A stretch of 64,000 nt of DNA from Pirellulales bacterium (GTDB taxonomy: Bacteria; Planctomycetota; Planctomycetia; Pirellulales; JACPPG01): NCBI GenBank assembly GCA_036490175.1, contig DASXEJ010000122.1:17032-81031 (forward strand). The letters are read 5' to 3'. Under the pieces are notes generated by a model. It searched no databases. It saw only the letters and a program-made list of their open reading frames with translations, and was not told the DNA's origin. Position numbers and translations under genes: made by a program. Below, piece after piece: positions 1 to 8,824 of this stretch (its first letter is position 1; the number at the start of each line of letters is the position of its first letter).

Positions 1-43
1 GGGCAGTTTGCCTCGCGGTCCGGTGCGCTCCACTGGTAACACC

Positions 44-751
44 ATGGTTGATGCACGCCGAATCGCCGAAGATGTCGCCAAGGTACGCGAGAGAATCGCC
101 GCGGCCGCGACACGCAGCGGCCGCACGGCCGACGCCGTCGCCCTGGTCGCTGTGACCAAGTACGCTGACGACGCGACGATCGCCGCGCTCGTCGAGGCGG
201 GTTGCCACGACCTAGGCGAAAGCCGGCCTCAGCAGCTGTGGCAGCGCGCCATTGCTTTCGCCCCACAGGCAATTCATTGGCATATGATCGGGCATTTGCA
301 GCGCAACAAAGTCGCGCGGACGCTGCCTGCGGTGGCGCTGGTGCATTCCTGCGATAGCCTGCGGTTGGCTGACGCCATCGATCAGTCTGCCGCGGTACAA
401 GGAATCCCGCCGATCCCCGTGCTGCTCGAAGTGAACATCTCTGACGACCCGGCCAAGCATGGCTTCGCCGCGGCCGAAGTGGCCGACGCGTTGGCCCATC
501 TGGCAACACTCGGCCAGATCGACGTGCGCGGGTTGATGGCGATGGCCGGCCGGCCTGATGACCCGGCCGCAACCCGCGCCGATTTCCGTCGCCTCCGCGA
601 ATTGCGCGACCGGCTGCGCGGCGAATGTCCGACAGCGATTACTTTAGACGAGCTGTCGATGGGCATGAGCGGCGACTACGAGATCGCGATCGAAGAAGGG
701 GCCACGATCGTTCGCGTCGGTTCGGCGCTCGTCGAAGGCGAGTCGCAATGA
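44..751 (+). CDS. yggS: YggS/PLPBP-family pyridoxal phosphate homeostasis protein
   Basis: A protein of about 235 residues with the alanine-racemase-like TIM-barrel fold. The PLP-binding lysine is in the VTKY motif near residue 40, and the C-terminal SMGMSGDYEIAI block followed by RVGSALVEG is the family phosphate-binding signature. Family members carry PLP and buffer its supply rather than catalyse a known reaction. The ATG at 44 fits the family length; upstream codons in the frame look non-coding. The stop overlaps the start of the DUF167 gene (ATGA), so the two are translationally coupled, resembling the yggS/yggU neighbourhood of other bacteria. Assignment is secure; the exact start is likely. 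Confidence 0.93.
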   Translation: MVDARRIAEDVAKVRERIAAAATRSGRTADAVALVAVTKYADDATIAALVEAGCHDLGESRPQQLWQRAIAFAPQAIHWHMIGHLQRNKVARTLPAVALVHSCDSLRLADAIDQSAAVQGIPPIPVLLEVNISDDPAKHGFAAAEVADALAHLATLGQIDVRGLMAMAGRPDDPAATRADFRRLRELRDRLRGECPTAITLDELSMGMSGDYEIAIEEGATIVRVGSALVEGESQ

Positions 752-1050
752 TCGACCTGCGACCGCACGCCGAAGGAACGATCTTGCCGGTGCGGGCACA
801 GCCCGGAGCGAGGCGTACGGCCGTTTGCGGCGCGCACAACGGAATGCTCAAGGTCAGCGTGACGACGGCTCCGGAAAAAGGAAAGGCCACTCAGGCCGTG
901 GCGGATGTACTCTGCGAGGCACTCTTGCTCAGCCGTGCGCAGGTAGAATTGCTGGCCGGCGCCACATCTCGCCAGAAGCAATTTCTGGTTCGCGGCCTCG
1001 ATGTCGCCGAGTTGCATCAGCGAATCGCCACGGCGCTGGCACGTACATAA
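748..1050 (+). CDS. DUF167 (YggU-family) protein
   Basis: A 100-residue protein matching the DUF167/UPF0235 family. It has the typical LPVRAQPGARR start of the fold, the APEKGKATQAV core and a final ATSRQKQFLV strand. The molecular role of the family is not known. The start ATG overlaps the stop of the preceding PLP-homeostasis gene by four bases, which supports co-translation. It ends about 70 bp before the convergent greA gene, and no clear terminator is seen between them. Confidence 0.85.
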   Translation: MIDLRPHAEGTILPVRAQPGARRTAVCGAHNGMLKVSVTTAPEKGKATQAVADVLCEALLLSRAQVELLAGATSRQKQFLVRGLDVAELHQRIATALART

Positions 1051-1118
1051 AGGGCCGGGCCATCCCCTCTAGCGCGCTTCGCAAAGACGCTGCCACACAT
1101 GCCGTAGCACGTTTGCGC

Positions 1119-1601
1119 TCAGTCGACGGCGGGGCGAATTTCCAGAATCTCGAATTTCATCTTGCCGCGGGGAACTTGGATCTCGACCTTGTCGCCGACT
1201 TTGTGCCCCACTAGTCCTTGGGCCAAGGGGCTGGTGATCTGGATTTTGCCGTTGTCGTAATCCTCGTCACCGGCGCCGACCAGGGTGAATTCTTCGTTGT
1301 CACCAAAGTCCAGGTCCTTGACCACCACGGTCGACCCAAACACGACTTCGTCCTTGGGCAACGTCGCCGTATCGACAATCCGCGAGCGGCTCAGCTTGTC
1401 GCGCAACAGGTTGATCTTGGCCTGCATCATGGCTTGCGTTTCCCGCGCGCCGTGGTATTCGGCGTTCTCGCTGAGATCCCCCTCGCTACGGGCCGAGGCG
1501 ATCCGTTGGGCAATCTTGGGCATCTCGACCGATTCCATATGGGTCATTTCGGCCTTGATCTTGTCGTAGCCGGCACGGCTCATGGGAATGATGTCGGACA
1601 T
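1119..1601 (-). CDS. greA: Transcription elongation factor GreA
   Basis: 160 residues, the usual GreA length. The N-terminal half is a charged helical hairpin including [10 protein letters not shown], whose acidic residues reach the RNA polymerase active site. The C-terminal half is the FKBP-like domain, with LVGAGDEDY and [16 protein letters not shown]. GreA stimulates transcript cleavage in backtracked RNA polymerase. The start MSDIIPMS is preceded by AGGTGA at suitable spacing; longer in-frame starts would add a non-homologous tail. An intrinsic terminator just upstream separates it from the zinc-ribbon gene transcribed in the same direction, so greA probably has its own promoter in 1602-1713, although no clear consensus is visible there. 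Confidence 0.95.
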   Translation of the reverse strand: MSDIIPMSRAGYDKIKAEMTHMESVEMPKIAQRIASARSEGDLSENAEYHGARETQAMMQAKINLLRDKLSRSRIVDTATLPKDEVVFGSTVVVKDLDFGDNEEFTLVGAGDEDYDNGKIQITSPLAQGLVGHKVGDKVEIQVPRGKMKFEILEIRPAVD

Positions 1602-1713
1602 GGCTTGTATCACCTGGACAAAAGGAAACTCGCGGTATGGACGACCGATACGCCACGCCCGGTCGCCGACGTTATCGCCCCAGACTCGTGTGGAGCGAAT
1701 GACTCCTAACACG

Positions 1714-1744
1714 AAAAAAGCGGCCTCCCCAAGCCGGAAGCCGC
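1714..1744 (-). terminator. Rho-independent terminator upstream of greA
   Basis: Read on the minus strand, this is a roughly 9-bp GC-rich stem (GCGGC paired with GCCGC, extended by TTCC/GGAG with one wobble) followed at once by six T. It lies about 150 bp after the stop of the zinc-ribbon gene and before greA, so it would end the upstream transcript. The plus-strand reading has no T-run. Confidence 0.8.
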
Positions 1745-1891
1745 AATCAAGAGTTTTATTCTGCGCGCGCCCGGCTCACGTGTAAAGTGGGATCAGGCCG
1801 GCTCTGACGATCTTCCCACGGTCCTCGGCTGGCGCCAATCAGCGCCTGTGCCCAACCCACAGCATTGGCTGGACGCAGACGATGCTGGCAG

Positions 1892-2620
1892 CTACGAGGC
1901 CGATCCCGGTGAACGATCCTCGGGCAGATACAGCAAGCGACCGCAGGAACCCTGGCAAAAGACGATTCTGCCCATCAGCAGGGCGTTGTGCATGTTCTGC
2001 GTGATTTGTTGATAGCAGCCCGTGCAGGTGCCGTTTTCGACCTGTGCCATCGCGTCCGATCCCTTGCTTTTGACGATGCGATGATAGGCGTCGCGAAAGT
2101 CGTCCGGCAGGATCGCCTCGGCCTCTTTGACCTCGCCTTCCAACCGATGGAGATCGTCGACCAGCCGATCGTGCTGCTCGGCGACCTGCTGAGTGATCTT
2201 GGTCAACTCTTCCTTGGCCTTGGCGAGCTTCTGCTCCGCTTCGGCGGTGGCGGTTCCCATCTCGTCGATGCGTTCGAACATCTCGAGAATCTCGTCGGCC
2301 AGGACGCTGTTGGCCATCTGATCGGCGGCGATCTGATCGCGGAAAGCCTGGTATTCGCGATTGCTGGCGGCCTGATTCAACTTGGCCTTCAGGTCGCCGA
2401 TCTTGCCTTCGCCGGTCTTCAGCAATAGCTGCTTCTGATCGGCCGCTACGCGGGCGGTTTTGGAATTCGCCTTGGACTGGGTCAGCTCGGCTTCGAGCCG
2501 CACCACGTTCGCTTCGCGGGCCTTGATCTGCTTGGGGCCGCGATCCATTCGATCTCGTAGATCGCCTAGCTGCTGATGAATGCGGTGCAAGTCGCGAAGT
2601 ACGTTGGTCGTCGCTGGCAT
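1892..2620 (-). CDS. C4-type zinc-ribbon coiled-coil protein
   Basis: 242 residues. About 170 residues of coiled coil, rich in Glu, Lys and Ala heptads, are followed by a C-terminal zinc ribbon with CTGC near residue 200 and a second cysteine pair (CQGSC) about 25 residues later. This architecture matches the C4-type zinc-ribbon/DUF164 proteins, which are predicted nucleic-acid or protein-interaction factors without a settled function. The ATG at 2620 (MPATTNVL) fits the family. An alternative ATG at 2662 sits immediately after the T-run of the rpoD terminator, which makes it less attractive. Confidence 0.85.
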   Translation of the reverse strand: MPATTNVLRDLHRIHQQLGDLRDRMDRGPKQIKAREANVVRLEAELTQSKANSKTARVAADQKQLLLKTGEGKIGDLKAKLNQAASNREYQAFRDQIAADQMANSVLADEILEMFERIDEMGTATAEAEQKLAKAKEELTKITQQVAEQHDRLVDDLHRLEGEVKEAEAILPDDFRDAYHRIVKSKGSDAMAQVENGTCTGCYQQITQNMHNALLMGRIVFCQGSCGRLLYLPEDRSPGSAS

Positions 2621-2668
2621 AGCCCGATTTTCCCCGTCCTGATTGGAATCAGTTTTACTCATGTAATG

Positions 2669-2700
2669 AAAAAACCGCTGGCCGAAATCGGCCAGCGGTT
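2669..2700 (-). terminator. Strong rho-independent terminator of rpoD
   Basis: A perfect inverted repeat, with AACCGCTGGCCGA and its complement separated by two bases. On the minus strand it is followed directly by six T. It starts 12 bases after the rpoD stop, so it ends the dnaG-rpoD transcript. It overlaps the far-upstream part of the zinc-ribbon reading frame but not its likely coding start. Confidence 0.9.
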
Positions 2701-2711
2701 GGATTCTCCTC

Positions 2712-4400
2712 TCAACTCGCGATTCCCTCAAGGAATCCTTCGAGCTGCTTACTCCTGACCGGATGCTGTAGCTTGCGGACAGCTTTGGCTTCGATCTGTC
2801 TCACCCGTTCCCTCGTCACTTTGAAGATCCGCCCCACCTCTTCCAAAGTATAGGTGTAACCGTCGCCAAGTCCATATCGCAGCCGAATGATCTCGCGCTC
2901 GCGATAGGTGAGCGTCTTGAGCAGGTTCTCGATGCGGTCCCGCAGCATGCTCTGCGCGGCGGTCGTCAGCGGGCTTTGCGAGGCATTATCCTCGATGAAC
3001 TCCCCAAACGAGCTATCCTCGCTCTCGCCCACCGGCCGATCCAGGCTGATCGGGTGGCGGCCGATATTGAGCACCCGGCGGGTTTCCTCGACGCTGATGT
3101 CGGCCGCGCGGGCGGTCTCTTCGGTCGTCGGCTCGCGCCCTAGCTCCTGCACCAGCCGCTTCGACACATTGCGCAGCCGCGACAATACGTCGATCATATG
3201 CACAGGAATGCGAATCGTGCGGGCCTGATCGGCGATGGCGCGGGTGATCGCTTGACGGATCCACCAGGTGGCATACGTCGAAAACTTGTAACCGCGGCGA
3301 TACTCGTACTTATCCACGGCCCGCATCAGACCGGTATTCCCTTCCTGGATCAGGTCCAGAAAGCTGAGCCCGCGATTGCGGTACTTTTTGGCGATCGACA
3401 CGACCAATCGCAAGTTTCCGCCGGACAACTCGCGTTTGGCATTCTCGTAATCGCGGAATTGCTCGCGCATCAGCATGCAACGCTTCCGCAGGCTGGCCGG
3501 GCCCTCGAGCGTGATCAGCATCAGATCTCGCAGTTCTTTACGCAGGTTGGCCCGCTCGTCCTTGGCCGAGCCCAGGCCATCTAACCGCGTGATACGGCCC
3601 TGCAACTCGCCCATGCGACGGGCGATCTCGGAAAGCTGGTTGAGCAGCGGCTGCACGCGGCGAGTGCGCAGACTCAATTCCTCGACCAGCGTCAGCGCCT
3701 TATGGCGCCGCGACAAGAAGCGCCGACGGGCGGCGATGCGCTCGTCGCGGGCTACCTTGCGACTGATGATCTGCCGGAAATCGCGCCGGTTCTCCGACAG
3801 CAGATGGTTGAGGGTCTTCAGATTATGGGGCATCCGCGCCATGATCTGCTCTTTGGTCAATCGCTCGGTCAGCGAGACCTTGATCGTGCGATCGAACGGC
3901 AGGCTGCCGTCATGTACGCACGACAGCGTGTTGATCGTGGCTTGCATGGCGTAATCGCAGCCCAACACCGTGCGGCGAAATCGCTTGCGGGTCACTTCGA
4001 TTTTCTTGGCCAGAGCGATCTCCTGCTCGCGGGTGAGCAGAGGAATTTCCGCCATCTGGGTCAAGTACATCCGCACGGGATCTTCGTTCCAACGCGACGT
4101 GTCGTCCATCGACACGACACGTACAGACTCCTTGGGCGGAGCGTCCTCGTCGAAACGAACTGTGACTTCGTGCGTGCTGACGTTGTCGCTCGACTCGCCG
4201 ACCGGTTCGGCCACATCCAGGTCGGGCGCCTCGTTGCACAGCGAGATCCCCAAATCGTCCAACGCCACCAAAAGGCTGTCGAGCTTGTCGGGGTTGACGG
4301 CCTCGTCGGGCAGGTACTCATTGACCTGATCGTAGGTCAAATAGCCCTGGGCTTTACCCAACGCAACCAATTCTTCGAGGTCGATATCCGAGTGATCCAC
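2712..4400 (-). CDS. rpoD: Primary sigma factor RpoD (sigma-70)
   Basis: 562 residues. In order it shows an N-terminal region 1.1 ([20 protein letters not shown]), region 1.2 ([22 protein letters not shown]), a basic helical non-conserved segment, region 2 with [20 protein letters not shown] and the [11 protein letters not shown] core that melts and binds the -10, region 3, and region 4 with the -35-binding helix-turn-helix ([20 protein letters not shown]). Presence of region 1.1 marks the housekeeping sigma. The GTG at 4400 is chosen because GGGAGG stands 7-8 bases upstream; the longer ATG frame has no ribosome site. It follows dnaG with a 118-bp gap that holds a possible internal promoter, and is closed by a strong terminator. 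This dnaG-rpoD order recalls the macromolecular synthesis operon. Confidence 0.96.
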   Translation of the reverse strand: MDHSDIDLEELVALGKAQGYLTYDQVNEYLPDEAVNPDKLDSLLVALDDLGISLCNEAPDLDVAEPVGESSDNVSTHEVTVRFDEDAPPKESVRVVSMDDTSRWNEDPVRMYLTQMAEIPLLTREQEIALAKKIEVTRKRFRRTVLGCDYAMQATINTLSCVHDGSLPFDRTIKVSLTERLTKEQIMARMPHNLKTLNHLLSENRRDFRQIISRKVARDERIAARRRFLSRRHKALTLVEELSLRTRRVQPLLNQLSEIARRMGELQGRITRLDGLGSAKDERANLRKELRDLMLITLEGPASLRKRCMLMREQFRDYENAKRELSGGNLRLVVSIAKKYRNRGLSFLDLIQEGNTGLMRAVDKYEYRRGYKFSTYATWWIRQAITRAIADQARTIRIPVHMIDVLSRLRNVSKRLVQELGREPTTEETARAADISVEETRRVLNIGRHPISLDRPVGESEDSSFGEFIEDNASQSPLTTAAQSMLRDRIENLLKTLTYREREIIRLRYGLGDGYTYTLEEVGRIFKVTRERVRQIEAKAVRKLQHPVRSKQLEGFLEGIAS

Positions 4401-4443
4401 CTGACATCCTCCCGCGCCTGTGTCATGCGCGTCTTGGACAACG

Positions 4444-4473
4444 ATTATGATCTCCGCTGTCTGGCCGAAGCAA
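4444..4473 (-). promoter_or_regulatory. Possible internal promoter before rpoD
   Basis: On the minus strand TTGCTT and CATAAT are separated by 18 bases, 44 bases upstream of the rpoD GTG. The -10 matches consensus at five of six positions and the -35 at three. Internal rpoD promoters are known in dnaG-rpoD operons, but this match alone is weak. Confidence 0.3.
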
Positions 4474-4518
4474 GGGTCACATCTGGCCAGCCACATCGAT
4501 CAGGCGTCAATGCATCCT

Positions 4519-6357
4519 CTACCCATCCGTGGGCACGGAAATACCTTGACGACTTCGCTCACGCTCAATGATCTGTTGCAAAATCTCTACTGCTGCCTGT
4601 CCATCCACACGGCGCTGCGCCAGCACCGAGGTTTGTCGACGTTGCTCCGCATCGTCGAGTTTTCCCTTATAACGCGCTAAGATCTGTTCCAGCTTGGCGG
4701 ACCCATCGGTCCCCCCCTTGGCTCGCCCACGCTCGTCGAGATCGACGAGCAGACTCTTCAGCTCGGGCTCTTCAAACTCCACGAGCAGCCGGTCGAATAA
4801 GGATGTGCTCGTACCGACCAACTCGTAGCATCTTGTCAGAATCGCGCGGGCCGCCGGCGATGTCAACTGTTCGGTCGAAATTTCCTCGCGCATGCGGGTC
4901 AAACACTCAGGAACCAGTAGTGCGACCTCTAGCAATTCTCGTTCCCAAGAATCCAGCACGGGCGTAGGCTTCGTCGGCGCCTGGGTTTTTCCGATCGGGC
5001 GCTCTCCCGATGTCTTCCGCATAGAAGTCAACCGATCCCGCACCCGTTCTTCGGCAATGCCGAATTTCACGGCCAATCGATTCAAGATCTGTTCTTCTTT
5101 GAGCCGCGCGGCGCCGGCCGTGGCCGCGGGAAGACGTGGCGCCTTGGCCAGCGTACCCAACACCTCCTCCAAGGCCCGATTCGCGTCATGTACACCGGCA
5201 TTGGCCGCTAGCGAGCCGGTCGCCGCCTGGAATTTGTGCTCGAGTGCATCCGCCGAGCCAGCCAGCAGCTCCTGGAAGGCTGGCGCTCCGCGGGTGAGCA
5301 GAAAATCGCATGGATCCAAGTTGTCGGGCAATGTCAAAACACGCAAATCGATCGGTTCGGCGATGAACATTTCCAGCAGTTGGTCGGTCCGCTTGCGACC
5401 TGCTTCGTCGCCGTCGAGCACCAGGATTACCCGATCGGCGTAACGCCGCAACAGACGCAGATGCCGTTCACCGAGCGCGACCCCCAAAACGGCCACGGCA
5501 TTTGAGATGCCGGATTGCTGCGCGATCAGGCAATCGGTATACCCCTCCATCACGACCGCGGTCTGCTGCTTGGCAATGGCATCTCGTGCCACGTCCAGCC
5601 CGTAGAGCAAATTGCTCTTCGAATACAGTGGTGTCTCGGGCGAGTTGATGTATTTGGCGGTCGCCGCGGCCGGTTGGTCGCCGGCGTTGGGCATGATGCG
5701 CCCGCCAAAACCGACAGGACGCCCCTGACCATCGCGAATCGAAAACAACACGCGGCCGCGAAACCGGTCATAGTGCCCTGGGCCGCTCTGCCGTCGCACC
5801 AACAGACCGATTGTTTCCAAAACTTGCGGTGTAAAGCGGGTCCCACGAGCCTGCGCGACGATCCATTCCCATTCGGGGGGCGCAAATCCCAAATGAAAGC
5901 TGCGTACCGTTTCTTCGGTCAGGCCCCGCTCAGTCAGGTACTGACGCGCCGGAGCCGCAGCCGGCGACTTGACGAGGAACTGGTGATACTGGTCTTCGGC
6001 CCAGGCCATGGCCTGGTGCAGCAGCTGCTTATCCTCGCCAGCGCGATTTCCTCTGCCTGACACGACGAGCTGAATCCCGGCGCGCTCGGCCAGTAGCGCA
6101 AGCGCTTCGGGAAAGCTCAGGTTCTCCATCTTCATGACGAAGCTGAAAATGTCGCCGCCAATATCGCAGGGATAGCATTTGAACGATTGCCGCTCGGGAT
6201 TGACCTGCAAGCTCGGACGCGAATCGTCGTGCCAGGGGCAGAGTGCCTTGTAGTTGCGTCCTTCGCGGCGCAACTGTAGATAATCGCCGATCAGGTCGAC
6301 GATGTTAATCGCCCGTTTGACCTGTTCCTTGATCTCGAAGGATGATCCGGAAGACAC
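4519..6357 (-). CDS. dnaG: DNA primase DnaG
   Basis: About 612 residues. The N-terminal CHC2 zinc finger is visible (CPWH, then CYPC 18 residues later). It is followed by the primase N-terminal domain (RYLTERGLTEETVRSFHLGFAP; GFGGRIMP) and a Toprim domain with VVMEGYTDCL and the metal-binding LVLDGDEAG. The C-terminal part is the helicase-interacting helical domain. It makes RNA primers for replication. The GTG at 6357 is preferred because GGAG lies seven bases upstream; the longest frame begins with TTG ten codons earlier. It is first in a dnaG-rpoD transcript, with a near-consensus promoter about 200 bp upstream. Confidence 0.95.
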   Translation of the reverse strand: MSSGSSFEIKEQVKRAINIVDLIGDYLQLRREGRNYKALCPWHDDSRPSLQVNPERQSFKCYPCDIGGDIFSFVMKMENLSFPEALALLAERAGIQLVVSGRGNRAGEDKQLLHQAMAWAEDQYHQFLVKSPAAAPARQYLTERGLTEETVRSFHLGFAPPEWEWIVAQARGTRFTPQVLETIGLLVRRQSGPGHYDRFRGRVLFSIRDGQGRPVGFGGRIMPNAGDQPAAATAKYINSPETPLYSKSNLLYGLDVARDAIAKQQTAVVMEGYTDCLIAQQSGISNAVAVLGVALGERHLRLLRRYADRVILVLDGDEAGRKRTDQLLEMFIAEPIDLRVLTLPDNLDPCDFLLTRGAPAFQELLAGSADALEHKFQAATGSLAANAGVHDANRALEEVLGTLAKAPRLPAATAGAARLKEEQILNRLAVKFGIAEERVRDRLTSMRKTSGERPIGKTQAPTKPTPVLDSWERELLEVALLVPECLTRMREEISTEQLTSPAARAILTRCYELVGTSTSLFDRLLVEFEEPELKSLLVDLDERGRAKGGTDGSAKLEQILARYKGKLDDAEQRRQTSVLAQRRVDGQAAVEILQQIIERERSRQGISVPTDG

Positions 6358-6562
6358 CGGCAACTCCGCGGCAACGAGGAGAAACAATCCGTTACCCGCG
6401 CGCGCTCATAGAGAAAAATCAGCGCACGGCAATCGCCGTGACGCGTGGATCGAGAAGCGCGGGACTCAAGGCTGTGAACAGAAAAACGCGCGGCACCAAA
6501 TGTCGGGGAGTGCCGCCTTGCAGTTCACTCGTGCTAACGTCTCTGGGTCAAAAGCGGCGGGG

Positions 6563-6591
6563 ATTATAGCCCTCATAAAAATAGGGGTCAA
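6563..6591 (-). promoter_or_regulatory. Near-consensus sigma-70 promoter for dnaG-rpoD
   Basis: On the minus strand, TTGACC and a perfect TATAAT are separated by exactly 17 bases in an otherwise AT-rich spacer. Transcription would begin near 6556, leaving a leader of about 200 bases before the dnaG GTG at 6357. It is the best promoter match found in the window. The rest of the gap 6388-6720 holds no gene I can support. Confidence 0.75.
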
Positions 6592-6720
6592 GCTAAGACT
6601 CGGGTAGCTGCGAATGCACGGTTTTCATCGGCAATTACGCAATTTTATACGACACATTTCCGCGGCGCGCCACGTGCTATCACGCTGTGCCAGCGCACTG
6701 GCGAACGCGGCATGACGTCG

Positions 6721-7923
6721 TTAACGCCGCCCGCGGAGGTTGTCTGGTCTCTGCCCCACTTTCACTTCGATGGTCTGCTTGGCGCCGTTACGCCACACAA
6801 TGACCTTGGCCGTCGAGCCCACATCGGAAGCGGCGACGGCCAGCACCAAATCGGTTGCGTCCACGACGGCGCGCCCATTCCACTCCACGATCACGTCTCC
6901 CGCTTCTACGCCGGCGGCACTGGCCGGCGAATTGGCCAGCACCTCGGCCACCAGTGCGCCGTGCTCGCTCGGCAATCCCATGTTCTGCACGATCTGTTCG
7001 TTCAATTCTTGAAAGCGCACACCGAGCCAGCCACGCGGAACACGACCGTTCTTGATAATTTGTTCATAACTGTGCCGGGCGGTCTCGCTGGGGATCGAGA
7101 AACTGATCCCCTGGTACGAGCGGCCCACGATCGCGGTGTTGACGCCCACCACCTGGCCCACCATGTTGACCAACGGTCCGCCGCTGTTGCCGGGATTCAC
7201 CGCGGCATCGGTTTGCAAAAAGTCCTGATAGGAGTTGGCCGGCGCGATCTTGCGACGTTGCGTGGCGCTGACGATGCCGCAGGTCACCGTACGGTCCAGG
7301 CCGTAGGGGTTACCGATGGCCAGCACCCAGTCCCCCACGTCCAGGTCTTCGCTTTTTCCCCACACGACGCTCGTCAGATCGGGGGCATTGATCTTGAGCA
7401 CGGCCAAATCCGTGAGTTCGTCGTCGCCGACCAGCGAAACCTCCTTGATCGTGCGGCCGTCGGCCAGGTTGACCTGAATCGCCGTGGCATTTTCCACAAC
7501 ATGGCGGTTGGTCAGAATGTAACCGGCGGAATCGACGACAAAGCCCGATCCCTGACCCTGCAACATCTGTTGCCGGCGCCCCGGCAGCCTGAAGACCATT
7601 TCGTCCTGGCCGCTGCCGGCAAGCTGTTCGACGTCGATGTGAACGACACAGAGTTCGACCTTCTGCGCGACAAGGCTGAACACGCGCGATGTGTCGGCGA
7701 GCGTCACCAGCCCAGCGGTGGTCGAGAGCTTTGCCAATTCCTCGCTGGCGACGTCCGCTCGCGCCCGCATTTTGCCCCGCGCCGCGGCGTATTGAACGCG
7801 TTCGACCAGGTACGGAAGCGCCGCTACAACGACCAGCAGTGCCAGCAAGAAAAACAGCGCCAAAGGTCGGCGCGGCGGCGGAGGCGGCGGTGAAGGGGGA
7901 CGATTGTAGTCGAAGTCCTGCAT
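6721..7923 (-). CDS. HtrA/DegP-like trypsin-type serine protease with one PDZ domain
   Basis: 400 residues. A short proline-rich cytoplasmic N-terminus (six prolines in a row) precedes one membrane anchor at about 19-38. The protease domain shows the catalytic triad: His in TNRHVV, Asp in DLAVLKI and Ser in GNSGGPL. A single PDZ domain follows (GWLGVRF to about the end). This is the DegS/HtrA layout of membrane-anchored periplasmic quality-control proteases. The start MQDFDYN is supported by GAGGGG just upstream; a perfect -10 (TATAAT) lies about 47 bp before it. It is transcribed toward dnaG, but the dnaG promoter between them suggests separate units. Confidence 0.93.
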   Translation of the reverse strand: MQDFDYNRPPSPPPPPPRRPLALFFLLALLVVVAALPYLVERVQYAAARGKMRARADVASEELAKLSTTAGLVTLADTSRVFSLVAQKVELCVVHIDVEQLAGSGQDEMVFRLPGRRQQMLQGQGSGFVVDSAGYILTNRHVVENATAIQVNLADGRTIKEVSLVGDDELTDLAVLKINAPDLTSVVWGKSEDLDVGDWVLAIGNPYGLDRTVTCGIVSATQRRKIAPANSYQDFLQTDAAVNPGNSGGPLVNMVGQVVGVNTAIVGRSYQGISFSIPSETARHSYEQIIKNGRVPRGWLGVRFQELNEQIVQNMGLPSEHGALVAEVLANSPASAAGVEAGDVIVEWNGRAVVDATDLVLAVAASDVGSTAKVIVWRNGAKQTIEVKVGQRPDNLRGRR

Positions 7924-7969
7924 CGTCCCCTCGTTTCCGCAACGGTGTCGTGGCTGGTAGCTAGTTCTC

Positions 7970-7975
7970 ATTATA
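7970..7975 (-). promoter_or_regulatory. Probable -10 element of the htrA-like gene
   Basis: A perfect TATAAT on the minus strand, 47 bases before the ATG at 7923, giving a leader of about 40 bases. No good -35 is present at 16-18 bases, so the site is only a candidate or depends on an activator. Confidence 0.35.
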
Positions 7976-8029
7976 GTTGAACTGCGAGGCATGTGCAGCA
8001 AACGCGTCGCACCGTCGCGCACGAATTGC

Positions 8030-8058
8030 TTGTTCGCTCGACGTGCCTCTGTTATAAG
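8030..8058 (+). promoter_or_regulatory. Candidate promoter of aat
   Basis: TTGTTC and TATAAG separated by 17 bases, 57 bases upstream of the chosen aat start. The -10 matches five of six consensus positions, the -35 only three. Confidence 0.35.
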
Positions 8059-8114
8059 AGCGCCGAGGGGACCGCGAGTTCCCCAGGCTTTACCTACAGA
8101 CCGTGCAGTGCGAG

Positions 8115-8813
8115 ATGGTCCGAGTCTCGAGCCGCGCTAGCGTGAGTCGAACGCCGCAGTTCTTTCCGCCTGTCGAGCAGGCGGACGCGGCGGGCCTGAT
8201 CGGCGTGGGCGGAGAGCTCAATACCTCGTGGTTGCTGGATGCATACCAGCACGGGATCTTTCCGTGGCCATTGTCGGACGGCCTGCTGGCCTGGTGGTCG
8301 CCCGACCCGCGCGCGGTGATCGAGTTTGATCGATTTCATCCGTCGCGCCGCTTACTGCGCACGTGCCGTGCCGGTCGGTTTCAGGTCACCTTCGATCGTG
8401 ACTTTCGCGGCGTGATCCACGGCTGCGCAAATTCGCAAGAACGTCCGCACGGCACTTGGATTACGCCCCAGATGCAAACTGCCTATGTGGCCCTGCACGA
8501 TCTCGGTGTGGCACACAGTGTCGAAGCTTGGGACCAGGGCATCTTGGCCGGCGGCGTGTACGGCTTGTCGCTGGGAGCGTACTTTGCGGCAGAATCGATG
8601 TTCTACCAGGTGCGTGACGCGTCCAAGGTTGCGCTTGTGGCGCTGGTCGACCGACTGCGCAGCCAAGGCTTCCAACTGCTCGATATCCAACAGCTGACGC
8701 CGCACACCGAAAGCCTGGGGGCCAGCACGATTCCTCGCGCAGAGTTTTTGGCTCGCTTGCGACAAGCCCAGGCCGAATCCGCGGACTTTAGCGCGCGTTC
8801 GCCAACCGCGTAA
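8115..8813 (+). CDS. aat: Leucyl/phenylalanyl-tRNA--protein transferase
   Basis: About 232 residues matching Aat over its full length. Family blocks are visible: the N-terminal FFPPVEQADAAGLIGVGG, then HGIFPWP, WWSPDPRAV and WITPQMQTAY, and the catalytic-core segments SVEAWDQGILAGGVYGLSLG and FYQVRDASKVAL. The enzyme adds Leu or Phe to N-terminal Lys or Arg of proteins, creating an N-degron for ClpS/ClpAP. The ATG at 8115 is used; a GTG four codons upstream is the alternative. It is divergent from the htrA-like gene and convergent with the isomerase-like gene. Confidence 0.93.
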   Translation: MVRVSSRASVSRTPQFFPPVEQADAAGLIGVGGELNTSWLLDAYQHGIFPWPLSDGLLAWWSPDPRAVIEFDRFHPSRRLLRTCRAGRFQVTFDRDFRGVIHGCANSQERPHGTWITPQMQTAYVALHDLGVAHSVEAWDQGILAGGVYGLSLGAYFAAESMFYQVRDASKVALVALVDRLRSQGFQLLDIQQLTPHTESLGASTIPRAEFLARLRQAQAESADFSARSPTA

Positions 8814-8824
8814 GCGCGGCACCA

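Noticed and set aside
6712..7893. 393-codon frame antisense to the HtrA-like gene
   Set aside because: The opposite strand has the full catalytic triad and PDZ domain; no coding signal here.
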